Of a stretch of 42,569 bases of DNA, positions 23,027 to 32,148 are shown in pieces. Both the position numbers and the translations under genes were made by a program. Positions within the stretch are counted from its first letter, which is position 1; each line of letters starts with the position of its first letter. The DNA lies in NCBI GenBank assembly GCA_934129945.1, contig CAKOXC010000008.1, forward strand, positions 1 to 42,569, read 5' to 3'. The notes below the pieces were generated by a model that made no database searches, was not told the DNA's origin, and saw only the letters and a program-made list of their open reading frames with translations. This DNA is from an uncultured Bacilli bacterium. GTDB taxonomy: Bacteria; Bacillota_I; Bacilli_A; RF39; UBA660.

Positions 23027-25570
23027 ATGAAACGTAGTGAAGTAGATAGAAATAAATTAAGTCCAGGAATGTTACAATACATGGAAATCAAAGATAATTA
23101 TGAAGAAGAATTATTATTTTATCGTTTAGGTGATTTTTATGAATTATTTTTTGATGATGGACTTATTGCATCAAGAGAATGTGAATTAACTCTTACTGGT
23201 AAAAATGCTGGTTTGGATGAAAAAATACCAATGTGTGGTGTGCCATTTCATTCAGTAAAACCATATATTGAAAAATTAGTTAGCAAAGGTTATAAAATAG
23301 CTATATGTGAGCAATTAGAAGATCCTAAAACTACTAAAAAAGTGGTAAAAAGGGGAGTAGTTCAAGTAATAAGTAAAGGAACTATTGTTGATAATGATTT
23401 GTTAAATGAACATGATAATAATTATATAGCTAGCTTACTTGATTTTAAATATATTTATATTTTGACATATGCTGATATTTCTACTGGTTCTTTAAATGTT
23501 TTAGAGATTCCTTATCAAAAAGATAAATTAGTAAATGAAATATTAAATTTAAATATTAAAGAATTAATTTTAGCTGATGATAGCGATAAAGATTTCATTG
23601 AACTTTTGAAAAATAATTATGGTATAGATATAAATGTTTCACGTGAATATTTAGAAGATAAATATCAAAATCTTGTCGAATCAGTTCAAGATTTACGTTA
23701 TAAAACAGGAATAAAACATTTACTTTATTATTTAGTTGTAAAAGAATTAAAAGAATTAGATCATTTTAGTGATGTTAATATAATAGATAAAAACTCTTAT
23801 CTTTCTATGGATGTTCATACTATAAGAAATTTAGAATTAATTGAAACTTTAAGATTAAAAGAAAGAACATATTCTCTTATCTGGTTACTTGATAAAACTA
23901 AAACTTCAATGGGTTCAAGAATGTTAAAACATTGGCTTTTAAATCCTTTGAAAGATAAAAAATTAATTGAAGAAAGATATGATAAAATAGAAAAATTGAA
24001 TGAAGAATTTATTTTAAAGGATGAACTTCGTAATACTTTATATGAAATATATGATATTGAAAGACTTTGTGGTAAAGTTTCATGTGGTAATTTAAATGCA
24101 AGAGATTTGTTACAATTAAAAAATAGTTTAAAAGTATTGCCTGAGCTTAAAAGAATAATTGAAAGTCTTGGATTTAATTATGATATTGATACTCATGATG
24201 CTTTATATAAGCTACTGGATGATTCCATTTATGAGAATCCTCCAGTTACTTTAAAAGAAGGGTATCTAATAAAAGAAGGATATAATGAAGAACTTGATGA
24301 ATTAAAAAATATTCGTAGTGGAGGTAAGTCATTTGTTGCTGATTTTGAAAGTAAATTAAAAGAATCTACAGGTATTAAAACTTTAAAAGTTGGATTTAAT
24401 AAAGTCTTTGGATATTTCATTGAAGTTAGTAAAGGCCAAGTTAAAGAAATACCACAGGATTTAGGTTGGGAAAGAAGACAAACTTTAACTAACTGTGAAA
24501 GATTTATATCTCCCGAATTAAAAGAAAAAGAATCAATGATATTAAATGCTGAAGAAAAAATTATTAATTTAGAATATGATTTATTTTGTAAAATTAAAGA
24601 AGAAGTAAAAAAATATTTAATATCATTAAAAAATTTAAGTTATCAAATTAGTGATATTGATGCTATTGCATCTCTTGCTGTAGTAAGTGATGATTATAAA
24701 CTAGTAAGACCAACTTTAAATGAAGAACATATTATTGAAATTATTGAAGGAAGACATCCGGTTGTAGAAAGAGTTAGTAAAAATTCTTATGTTTCTAATG
24801 ATTGTATTATGAATAGTGATGTTAATACTTTATTAATTACTGGTCCAAATATGAGTGGTAAATCAACTTATATGCGTCAGTTAGCAATTATTATTATTAT
24901 GGCTCAAATGGGATCTTTTGTTCCTGCTAAAATAGCTAATTTACCTATTATTGATAAAATATTTACAAGAATAGGTGCTAGTGATGATTTAGTAAGTGGT
25001 GAATCAACATTTATGGTAGAAATGAATGAAGCAAAAAATGCTATAACTGGTGCTACTCGCGATAGTTTAATTTTATTTGATGAACTAGGTAGAGGAACAG
25101 CTACTTATGATGGAATGAGTCTTGCTCAATCAATTCTTGAATATGTAAATAACAATATTAAATGTAAAACATTATTTAGTACTCATTATCATGAACTTAC
25201 AAAAATGGAAGAAAAACTTAATGGTATAAAAAATGTTCATGTATCAGCTTCTGAAAGTGATGGAGAAATTGTTTTCTTACATAAGATAAAAGATGGTTCT
25301 ATAGATAAAAGTTATGGTATTCATGTAGCTAAATTATCTGGTATGCCTAGTGAAGTTATAACAAGAGCAAATGAGATATTAAATTTCTATGAAAATAAAA
25401 AAGTAGAGCCAACTAATGATAAAGTTCAATTAAGTATGGATTTTGAAGAAGTAAAAAAAGAAAGTGAAATAGAAAATAAAGTAAAAGAAATTGATCCTTT
25501 AAATATGACACCAATTGACGCTATTAATTTTTTATATGAATTAAAAGAAATTAGTAAAAAGAGTGTTTAA
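23027..25570 (+). CDS. mutS: DNA mismatch repair protein MutS
   Basis: This is an 847-residue protein that recognises mispairs and starts mismatch repair. The N-terminal mismatch-binding domain has FYRLGDFYELFFDDG (the Phe-x-Glu reading motif) and CGVPFHSV. The core, clamp and C-terminal ATPase follow with Walker A GPNMSGKST (from residue 606), DELGRGTATYDG (Walker B/signature) and STHYHEL. The C-terminal tail DPLNMTPIDAINFLYELKE is the dimerisation/tetramer motif. ATG 23027 with AAGGGTGG upstream is preferred over the TTG 18 nt earlier. No mutL follows, which is unusual because the two are often adjacent. Confidence 0.98.
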   Translation: MKRSEVDRNKLSPGMLQYMEIKDNYEEELLFYRLGDFYELFFDDGLIASRECELTLTGKNAGLDEKIPMCGVPFHSVKPYIEKLVSKGYKIAICEQLEDPKTTKKVVKRGVVQVISKGTIVDNDLLNEHDNNYIASLLDFKYIYILTYADISTGSLNVLEIPYQKDKLVNEILNLNIKELILADDSDKDFIELLKNNYGIDINVSREYLEDKYQNLVESVQDLRYKTGIKHLLYYLVVKELKELDHFSDVNIIDKNSYLSMDVHTIRNLELIETLRLKERTYSLIWLLDKTKTSMGSRMLKHWLLNPLKDKKLIEERYDKIEKLNEEFILKDELRNTLYEIYDIERLCGKVSCGNLNARDLLQLKNSLKVLPELKRIIESLGFNYDIDTHDALYKLLDDSIYENPPVTLKEGYLIKEGYNEELDELKNIRSGGKSFVADFESKLKESTGIKTLKVGFNKVFGYFIEVSKGQVKEIPQDLGWERRQTLTNCERFISPELKEKESMILNAEEKIINLEYDLFCKIKEEVKKYLISLKNLSYQISDIDAIASLAVVSDDYKLVRPTLNEEHIIEIIEGRHPVVERVSKNSYVSNDCIMNSDVNTLLITGPNMSGKSTYMRQLAIIIIMAQMGSFVPAKIANLPIIDKIFTRIGASDDLVSGESTFMVEMNEAKNAITGATRDSLILFDELGRGTATYDGMSLAQSILEYVNNNIKCKTLFSTHYHELTKMEEKLNGIKNVHVSASESDGEIVFLHKIKDGSIDKSYGIHVAKLSGMPSEVITRANEILNFYENKKVEPTNDKVQLSMDFEEVKKESEIENKVKEIDPLNMTPIDAINFLYELKEISKKSV

Positions 25571-25633
25571 TTTTTAAATTTCCATTTATTTTTTAGAATA
25601 TATTAATTATAATAATAAAAAGGAATGATAATT

Positions 25634-26782
25634 ATGCTAAAATTTAGAAATAAAGAAATTAATATTGAAGAAGTTAATTCAGTATTAAGTTTATCAAAAA
25701 GAATATTAAAATTATTATATGTTGTTATGATAGTAGCTATTGTCTTTTTAGCTTCCGTATTATTAAAAGATTGGGGAGTATTTACTTTTATAAAAACTTT
25801 ATTAAGTGTTATATCTCCACTTTTTATAGGTTTTATAATAGCTTGGTTGTTTAATCCAGCAGTAAAAAAATTAGAAAAGAAGAAAATCCCTAGAATAGCT
25901 GGTTCTTTAATCGTTTATGCTATATTTTTAATATTTTTAGTAGTATTTATTAAAATATTAGTACCAACTATTTATGTTCAATTAAATGAACTTGTAGGTA
26001 ATTTGCCAGAGATATTTAATGAAGTAAAACTTGCAACTAATAAGTTATTTGAATCCCTTAATGATATGAATGGAATTGATTTAACCAGTGTTAAAGTTAA
26101 TTTATTTACTACTTTAGAAAATTGGTTTACAAATTTTACAACATCATTACCAGAATTTATTTTAACAGTTGTAACTAGTTTTTTCTCAAAACTTATGACA
26201 ATTGCTTTTGGACTAATCATTGGTCTTTATATGTTATTTGATTTTGACTCAATTTCAAAACATTTGATAAGCTTACTTCCAAAAAAACACCAAAAAGATG
26301 CTGATGTTTTAATTACTGATATAAGTACAGAGGTAAGAAAATGTGTTAATGGTACACTTACAGTTGCTTCAATGGTTTTTGTTGGAGATTCGATTGGATT
26401 TGCTATAATTGGTTTACAAGCGCCACTTTTATTTGGACTTTTCTGTGGTATTACTGATTTAATTCCTTATGTAGGACCATATATTGGTGGAATAGCAGCT
26501 GTTATTATTGGATTTAGTCAGTCAACATTTACTGGGATAATGGCAATAATAATCTGTTGTGTTGTCCAATGTCTTGAAAATTTTGTCCTTCAACCATTAA
26601 TAATGAGTAAAACAATGAAATTACATCCAGTAACAATAATAATTGGGTTATTGATTTTTGAGCATTTTTTTGGTATAGTAGGTATGATTTTAGCAACACC
26701 AATAATTGCGTTGTTAAAAGTTATTTATTATTTTACAATTGATAAATTAAATTTATTTAAAGATGAAGTAGTTGAAGATTAA
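25634..26782 (+). CDS. AI-2E family transporter / exporter
   Basis: This is a 382-residue protein with 7-8 membrane segments. PF01594 features: FIIAWLFNPAVKKLEKKKIPR near residue 70, a soluble periplasmic-type segment (about 120-180), then ITDLIPYVGPYIGGI and PLIMSKTMKLHPVTIIIGLLI. Family members include exporters and Na+/H+ antiporters; the AI-2 role is proven in few. The family is also found next to alaS in some Bacilli. ATG 25634 has AAAAAGGA 9 nt upstream; the ATG at 25625 would abut that site. Confidence 0.92.
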   Translation: MLKFRNKEINIEEVNSVLSLSKRILKLLYVVMIVAIVFLASVLLKDWGVFTFIKTLLSVISPLFIGFIIAWLFNPAVKKLEKKKIPRIAGSLIVYAIFLIFLVVFIKILVPTIYVQLNELVGNLPEIFNEVKLATNKLFESLNDMNGIDLTSVKVNLFTTLENWFTNFTTSLPEFILTVVTSFFSKLMTIAFGLIIGLYMLFDFDSISKHLISLLPKKHQKDADVLITDISTEVRKCVNGTLTVASMVFVGDSIGFAIIGLQAPLLFGLFCGITDLIPYVGPYIGGIAAVIIGFSQSTFTGIMAIIICCVVQCLENFVLQPLIMSKTMKLHPVTIIIGLLIFEHFFGIVGMILATPIIALLKVIYYFTIDKLNLFKDEVVED

Positions 26783-26798
26783 GGAATGTTTCATTATT

Positions 26799-26953
26799 AA
26801 ATTTAAAGAGAGTTAGTGGTTGGTGAAAACTAATAATTTAAAATGAATACTGCTACCTTATGAAACTGCAGGGTTTAATAAACCGTTATTTTAATTAAGA
26901 AATATAAAGGATGGTACCGCAGAATTGCTCCTTAAAAGTGTGGTACCTTTTTT
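26799..26953 (+). promoter_or_regulatory. T-box riboswitch, tRNA-Ala specific
   Basis: Stem I elements AGAGAG and GGTTGGTGAAAA are present, the specifier loop GAATACTGCTACC contains GCT (Ala codon, 26852-26854), and the T-box AAGGATGGTACCGC has TGGT (26912-26915), which pairs with the ACCA end of tRNA-Ala. The antiterminator AAGGA..TCCTT competes with the terminator GGTACCGCA (26913-26921) / TGTGGTACC (26939-26947) plus TTTTTT. It responds to uncharged tRNA-Ala. Confidence 0.95.
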
Positions 26954-26969
26954 AATGAAAGGATTAATT

Positions 26970-27485
26970 ATGAAAGTAATATTGATTTCAGGGCATGCTG
27001 GTTCTGGTAAAAATGAAGTGGCAAATATATTAAAAAAATATTTAAAAAATACTGTAATAACAAATTTTAGTAAATATATTAAATTATTTGCTTTAGAATT
27101 TAGTGATTGGGATGGTAGAGATATTACTAAACCACGTACATTTTTACAAAATATGGGTGATAAATTACGAGCGATTGATGAGAATTTTTTGACTAATCGA
27201 ATGCTTGAAGATTTTAAAGTTTATGAAAGTAATTTTGACTATGTAATAGTTAGTGATGTAAGACTCGTTCATGAACTTGAGTATATTAAAAATAATAGTA
27301 AGTATGATGTAATAACAATGAGAGTTAATGCAAATAACAGTAGAAGAAATTTAACTCTAGAGCAAAAAAGCCATCATACAGAAACTGAATTAGATAACTA
27401 TGATAAATTTGATTATATAATAGAAAATAATTTTGATGATACTTTAGAAGAAAAAGTAAAAGAAGTAATTGAGAGGATGATTTAA
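26970..27485 (+). CDS. P-loop nucleoside-monophosphate-kinase-like protein
   Basis: This is a 171-residue protein. Walker A ISGHAGSGKNEVA is near residue 6, then RTFLQNMGDKLRAID, VIVSDVRLVHELEYI and MRVNANNSRR, a layout seen in dNMP kinase (T4 gene 1)-like and dephospho-CoA-kinase-like proteins. The substrate is not clear. It is the first gene after the Ala T-box and is contiguous with alaS, so it is regulated by alanine charging. ATG 26970 has AAAGGATTAATT upstream; an earlier in-frame start would lie inside the T-box terminator. Confidence 0.8.
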   Translation: MKVILISGHAGSGKNEVANILKKYLKNTVITNFSKYIKLFALEFSDWDGRDITKPRTFLQNMGDKLRAIDENFLTNRMLEDFKVYESNFDYVIVSDVRLVHELEYIKNNSKYDVITMRVNANNSRRNLTLEQKSHHTETELDNYDKFDYIIENNFDDTLEEKVKEVIERMI

Positions 27486-29249
27486 ATGAATTTAAAAGAT
27501 TTATATATTAGTTTTTTTGAAAGTAAGGGTCATAAACAAATACCTAGTGCTCCAGTAGTGCCTGAAAATGATCCATCAGTATTATTTAATACAGCAGGAA
27601 TGCAACCATTAATTCCTTATTTGATGGGACAGAAGCATCCATATGGTACACGTCTTTGTGATTATCAAAAATGTATAAGAACTAATGATTTAGAAAATAT
27701 TGGTGATACTTACCATCACACATTTTTTGAAATGCTAGGCAACTGGTCTTTAGGAGATTACTTTAAAAAAGAAGCAATCTCTTGGAGTTTTGAATTCTTA
27801 ACAGAAGCACTTCATATACCAGTAGAGAAATTAGCTGTTACTGTATTTGCTGGTAATGATATAATTCCAAAAGATACTGAATCAATTGAAATTTGGAAAT
27901 CTCTTGGTATAAGTGAAGATAGAATATGCGAAACTAGTGATGATAATTTTTGGATTGCTGGTGAAACTGGACCTTGTGGGCCAGATTCTGAAATGTTTTA
28001 CTGGCGTAGTGAAGATGAAGTTCCTCAAAAATTTGATCCAGAAGATGAAAGATGGGTTGAAATTTGGAATGATGTATTTATGCAATATAATAAAAAAGAA
28101 GACAAGACTGTAGTTGAATTGCCTCATAAAAATGTTGATACAGGAATGGGTGTAGAAAGAACAACAGCAATTCTTGAAGGTGTTAATGATAATTATATGT
28201 CATCAATATGGAAAGATGTTATTGAATTAATTGAACAAATTTCAAATCTTAAATATGAAGGACATGAAAAATCAATGCGTATTATAGCAGATCATATGCG
28301 TACAGCAGTGTTTATTTTAGCTGATAATGCTGGAATTAAACCATCAAATACCGATCAAGGTTATATTTTAAGAAGATTAATAAGACGTGCTATTAGACAT
28401 GCAAAAAAATTAAATATTGATATCAATAGTAATTTTGAAGAAGAAATTGCTTTATTAATAATTAAAAAATATGAAAAATATTATCAAGAATTAAGTGAAA
28501 ATAAAAATGTTGTAATCGAAGCATTAAAAAATGAAAAGATTAAATTTAACAGAACTTTAGAAAAAGGGTTAAAAGAATTTGAAAAAATTGCTAATAAAAT
28601 TACTGATAATAAATTAAATAAAGATGATGCTTTTAAACTTTATGACACTTATGGTTTTCCAATTGAACTTACAGAAGAACTAGCACGCGAAAGAAATATT
28701 GAAGTAGATGTAACTGGTTTTTATGAAAAATTTAAAGCTCATCAAGAATTATCAAGAACTGCTTCTGCGGGTAAATTTAAAGGTGGACTTGCTGGAAATA
28801 GTGAAATAGAAACAAGATATCATACTGCAACTCATTTATTAAATGCCGCATTAAAAGTAGTAGTTGATAAAAATATCCATCAAAAAGGTTCTAATATTAC
28901 TGATGAAAGAATGCGTTTTGATTTTAACTGTGATCATAAATTAACTGATGAAGAAAAAATGAAAGTAGAACAATTAGTTAATGAATGGATAAATGCATCC
29001 CTACCTGTTAGATGTGACGAAATGAATAAGGAAGATGCAGTTAAATCTGGAGCAGAGTGTATGTTTATTGAAAAATATCCTGATGTTGTTACCGTTTATT
29101 CAATTGGTAATGATGAATATGGAGATGTTTCAAAAGAACTTTGTGGTGGACCTCATGTTAAAAACACAAATGAACTTGGTAAATTTAAAATAAAAAAAGA
29201 AGAAGCATCTTCAGCTGGTGTTAGAAGAATTAAAGCTGTTTTAGAATAA
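27486..29249 (+). CDS. alaS: Alanyl-tRNA synthetase, short form
   Basis: This is a 587-residue enzyme charging tRNA-Ala. The class II core is complete (SVLFNTAGMQPL, HHTFFEMLGNWS, GPCGPDSEM, NVDTGMGVERTTAI). The editing domain has HTATH (His446, His450) and CGGPH (Cys553, His557). Compared with the usual ~870-residue enzyme, the glycine-rich beta-barrel (PFYAESGGQVGD region) before the editing site and the C-terminal coiled coil plus C-Ala domain are missing; the reading frame closes cleanly with RRIKAVLE and a terminator, so this is a natural short form. It is controlled by the T-box upstream of its partner gene. Confidence 0.96.
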   Translation: MNLKDLYISFFESKGHKQIPSAPVVPENDPSVLFNTAGMQPLIPYLMGQKHPYGTRLCDYQKCIRTNDLENIGDTYHHTFFEMLGNWSLGDYFKKEAISWSFEFLTEALHIPVEKLAVTVFAGNDIIPKDTESIEIWKSLGISEDRICETSDDNFWIAGETGPCGPDSEMFYWRSEDEVPQKFDPEDERWVEIWNDVFMQYNKKEDKTVVELPHKNVDTGMGVERTTAILEGVNDNYMSSIWKDVIELIEQISNLKYEGHEKSMRIIADHMRTAVFILADNAGIKPSNTDQGYILRRLIRRAIRHAKKLNIDINSNFEEEIALLIIKKYEKYYQELSENKNVVIEALKNEKIKFNRTLEKGLKEFEKIANKITDNKLNKDDAFKLYDTYGFPIELTEELARERNIEVDVTGFYEKFKAHQELSRTASAGKFKGGLAGNSEIETRYHTATHLLNAALKVVVDKNIHQKGSNITDERMRFDFNCDHKLTDEEKMKVEQLVNEWINASLPVRCDEMNKEDAVKSGAECMFIEKYPDVVTVYSIGNDEYGDVSKELCGGPHVKNTNELGKFKIKKEEASSAGVRRIKAVLE

Positions 29250-29277
29250 AATCTCGTTTTTTGAGATTTTTTTCTTT
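29248..29277 (+). terminator. Terminator after alaS
   Basis: AAAATCTC/GAGATTTT with a GTTTTTT loop and a T tract. Confidence 0.85.
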
Positions 29278-29294
29278 TTTTAACATAAAATATA

Positions 29295-29323
29295 TTGAAA
29301 AGAAAAAAAGTTTATAGTATAAT
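29295..29323 (+). promoter_or_regulatory. tRNA operon promoter
   Basis: TTGAAA and TATAAT with a 17-bp spacer, 12 nt before the first tRNA. Confidence 0.85.
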
Positions 29324-29334
29324 TAAGAAGTCAT

Positions 29335-29411
29335 GGACCTTTAGCTCAGTTGGTTAGAGCATCCGGCTCATAACCGGGCGGTCGTAGGTTCGAGTCCTAC
29401 AAGGTCCACCA
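29335..29411 (+). tRNA. tRNA with CAT anticodon, probably tRNA-Ile2 (else Met)
   Basis: GGACCTT pairs with AAGGTCC, the anticodon arm is CCGG-CTCATAA-CCGG, the T arm has GGTTCGAGTCC, and CCA is encoded. The body closely resembles the Bacillus tRNA-Ile(CAU), whose C34 is modified to lysidine by TilS, rather than the elongator Met tRNA. Confidence 0.9.
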
Positions 29412-29415
29412 TTGT

Positions 29416-29500
29416 GCAGGTATGGCGAAATTGGTAGACGCGCTAGACTTAGGATCTAGTGGAGCAATCCGTGCGGGTTCAAGTCCCTCTACCTGCACCA
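29416..29500 (+). tRNA. tRNA-Leu (TAG)
   Basis: Class II tRNA of 85 nt with a long variable arm. GCAGGTA pairs with TACCTGC, the anticodon loop is CTTAGGA (anticodon TAG, reading CTA), and CCA is encoded. Confidence 0.95.
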
Positions 29501-29544
29501 ATTTGTCACAAATCTCGAATTAACACTGCCTCGAGATTATAGAA

Positions 29545-29573
29545 TTAGCTAACTAGAAATAGTTAGCTTTTTT
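29545..29573 (+). terminator. tRNA operon terminator
   Basis: AGCTAACTA-GAAA-TAGTTAGCT with a T run. The same hairpin sequence recurs after tRNA-Thr at 32946. An AATCTCGA/TCGAGATT pair precedes it. Confidence 0.9.
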
Positions 29574-29587
29574 GTGTTCTAAAACTC

Positions 29588-29641
29588 TTGACAGTTGAAT
29601 ATATATTCAATTATAATAAATACAGTTGAATGATAGTTCAA
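29588..29641 (+). promoter_or_regulatory. cadC-cadA promoter and twin operators
   Basis: TTGACA (29588-29593) and TATAAT (29612-29617) with an 18-bp spacer. A perfect palindrome TTGAATATATATTCAA (29595-29610) fills the spacer, and a second TTGAA-N6-TTCAA (29626-29641) lies over the start region. The layout fits ArsR/SmtB repression by promoter occlusion. Confidence 0.85.
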
Positions 29642-29659
29642 TTAAGGAGATGTCTTTGA

Positions 29660-30040
29660 ATGAAAAGTGAAGAATTAGTTTGTGATTGTAATGTAATACA
29701 TCAAGATGCAGTAGCAAATGCTATAAAGAATAAACCAAATAAAGAAAATTTAGAAAGTTTGTCAGAATTATTTAAAGTAATAGGGGATTTAACAAGGTTA
29801 AAAATCCTTTGGACTTTAGATAATAATGAAATGTGTGTATGCGATATTGCTAATGTTTTAAATATGACAAAATCTTCTATTTCTCATCAATTAGCAGTAC
29901 TAAGAGAAAATGAAATAGTAAAATCAAGGAAATCAGGAAAAGAAGTTTATTATACTCTTGATGATGAACATATAAGTAAATTGTATGAAATAGGTATAGA
30001 GCATATTATTCATAAAATGAAAGGAAAAGACAATGAATAA
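29660..30040 (+). CDS. cadC: ArsR/SmtB family metal sensor, CadC-type
   Basis: This is a 126-residue winged-helix repressor. The alpha-3N metal site is complete: Cys8 and Cys10 near the N-terminus (ELVCDCN), and Cys59 and Cys61 in EMCVCDIA, as in CadC (Cys7/11/58/60), which senses Cd, Pb or Zn. The recognition helix is MTKSSISHQLAVLRE. It overlaps cadA by 8 nt and is preceded by two palindromic operators. Metal binding should relieve repression of the efflux pump. Confidence 0.93.
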   Translation: MKSEELVCDCNVIHQDAVANAIKNKPNKENLESLSELFKVIGDLTRLKILWTLDNNEMCVCDIANVLNMTKSSISHQLAVLRENEIVKSRKSGKEVYYTLDDEHISKLYEIGIEHIIHKMKGKDNE

Positions 30041-32078
30041 ATATAGATATAATATAAATAATTTGGATTGTGCTAATTGTGCAAGAGAGATAGAAGAAAC
30101 TTTAAATGAAAGAAGTGATTTTAAAAATGCTTCTGTAAATTTTAGTACTTGTAAAGTTTCGTATGAGTCTGAAAAAAGTTTTACTTTAGAAGAATTAAAT
30201 AAAATAATAAAAGAAGTTGAACCTGATGCATATCTTACTGAAAATAAAGTTGATAATGTAAAAAAAGAATTTCATTTGAGTATATTTTTAATAGCAATTA
30301 TAATTAGTGCTTTTACGTATTTTTTTGATTTACCTAGAAATGTAAAATTAGTATTATATATAATTTCTTATGCATTGCTTTTATATAGACCTGTTATTAA
30401 TGCTTTAAAATTATTATTAAAGAAAAATGGAATAAATGAAAATGCTTTAATAAGTATTTCTTGTATTGGGGCTTTTTTACTTGGTGAAGTGATGGAAGGT
30501 GTAATGGTTATTTCCCTTTATACTATTGGAAAACTACTTGAAGAAAAAGCCATAAATAAATCAAGAAAATCAATAAATGATCTACTTAATATTAAAGAAC
30601 CATATGCTAATTTAAAAACTGGTAAAACTTTTAAAAAAATCTCTGTAGAAGAAGTTAAAATTGATGATGTTATAGTTGTAAAAAAGGGTGAAAAAATACC
30701 AGTAGATGGCGTAGTTGTTAAAGGCAGTAGTCTACTTGATATGACAGCTCTTACAGGAGAAAGCAATTTAGTACAAAAAAATGTAGGTGATGAAGTATTA
30801 TCAGGAAGTATTAATTTTAAAGATATCATTGAAATAAAAGCTACTTCAGAATTTAAAGATTCTACGGTTTCTAAAATTATAGAATTATTAGAAACTGCTA
30901 CTGATAAAAAATCAAAAACTGAAACTACTATTACAAAAATTAGTAAAATTTATACTCCACTAGTAATTGGATTAGCATTATTAATTGCTGTTTTTTTACC
31001 AGTTGTTTCTAATACAAGCCTTACTACAAGTATTTACCGTAGTTTAACATTCTTAGTAATATCTTGTCCTTGTGCAATAGCAATATCAATACCACTTTCA
31101 TATTTTACAGCCATTGGAGTTGCAAGTAAAAAAGGTATTTTAATTAAAGGAAGTAATTACTTAGACAATTTAAGTAATATAACTAGTATTATCTTTGATA
31201 AAACCGGAACATTAACTAATGGCTCATTTAATGTTTCTTCAATAGAAATTACTGATGATAATTTAAAAGATAAATATACGATGGATGAAATAATAAATAT
31301 TCTTATTAAAGGAGAATCTTATTCAAATCACCCAATTGCTAATTCTATTATTAAGTTAAAAGATATTGAAATAGATAATAGTGATGTATTAGATTTTAAA
31401 GAAATTACAGGTGGTGGTATATCTTTTACTTTAGATAAAAAACATATAACAATTGGTAGTAGTAAAATGTGTGCTTGTCAAAATGATGCTATGATTCATT
31501 TAAATATAAATGGAAAACATGTAGCATCAATTACCATTGATGATGGTATAAAAGCAAATACTAAAAATGTAATAAAGTATTTAAAAGATAATAATATTAG
31601 AACTTATATGTTTACGGGAGATAAGAAAGATATTGCTTTAAAAATTGGCGAAAAATTAGAAATTGATGACATAAAATATGAAATGTTACCTCAAGATAAA
31701 TTTAAATATTATGAAAGTATTAGTAAAGAAAATGATATAACCGTGTTTGTTGGTGATGGAATTAATGATGCTCCCGTATTAAAAAGAGCAGATATTGGTA
31801 TTTCTATGGGAGAAGTTGGAAGTGATGTTGCAATTGAAGCGAGTGATATTGTAATAATGGGTGATGATCTTTCAAAGATACCTACAGCTATAAGCATTTC
31901 AAAATATACTAAAAAGATAATTAAACAAAACTTAATATTTGCTATGACAGTTAAAATTTTAATTCTTTTACTAAGCGTTTTAGGATTTGCCAATATGTGG
32001 ATGGCAGTATTTGCTGATACAGGCGTAACTCTATTAACTATTATTAATACACTAAGAATAATGAAAAAATTTAGATAA
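30033..32078 (+). CDS. cadA: Heavy-metal P1B-type ATPase, CadA/ZntA-like
   Basis: This is a 681-residue efflux pump for Cd, Zn or Pb. The N-terminal HMA domain has NLDCANCAREIEE (Cys13, Cys16). The membrane metal motif CPC (Cys345-Pro-Cys347) is present, the phosphorylated Asp389 is in DKTGTLT, SNHP is the P1B His-Pro motif, and GDGINDAPVL closes the P domain. The tail ends with two C-terminal helices. ATG is preceded by AAAGGA inside cadC, so the two are translationally coupled. Confidence 0.96.
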   Translation: MNKYRYNINNLDCANCAREIEETLNERSDFKNASVNFSTCKVSYESEKSFTLEELNKIIKEVEPDAYLTENKVDNVKKEFHLSIFLIAIIISAFTYFFDLPRNVKLVLYIISYALLLYRPVINALKLLLKKNGINENALISISCIGAFLLGEVMEGVMVISLYTIGKLLEEKAINKSRKSINDLLNIKEPYANLKTGKTFKKISVEEVKIDDVIVVKKGEKIPVDGVVVKGSSLLDMTALTGESNLVQKNVGDEVLSGSINFKDIIEIKATSEFKDSTVSKIIELLETATDKKSKTETTITKISKIYTPLVIGLALLIAVFLPVVSNTSLTTSIYRSLTFLVISCPCAIAISIPLSYFTAIGVASKKGILIKGSNYLDNLSNITSIIFDKTGTLTNGSFNVSSIEITDDNLKDKYTMDEIINILIKGESYSNHPIANSIIKLKDIEIDNSDVLDFKEITGGGISFTLDKKHITIGSSKMCACQNDAMIHLNINGKHVASITIDDGIKANTKNVIKYLKDNNIRTYMFTGDKKDIALKIGEKLEIDDIKYEMLPQDKFKYYESISKENDITVFVGDGINDAPVLKRADIGISMGEVGSDVAIEASDIVIMGDDLSKIPTAISISKYTKKIIKQNLIFAMTVKILILLLSVLGFANMWMAVFADTGVTLLTIINTLRIMKKFR

Positions 32079-32085
32079 TAGAAAG

Positions 32086-32114
32086 TTGAATTTAATTAAT
32101 TCTTTAGTTATAAT
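32086..32114 (+). promoter_or_regulatory. Promoter of the CmpB-like gene
   Basis: TTGAAT and TATAAT with a 17-bp spacer. It starts 7 nt after cadA. Confidence 0.75.
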
Positions 32115-32148
32115 AGATACATAAAATATGTTTAGACAGGAATTTAAT

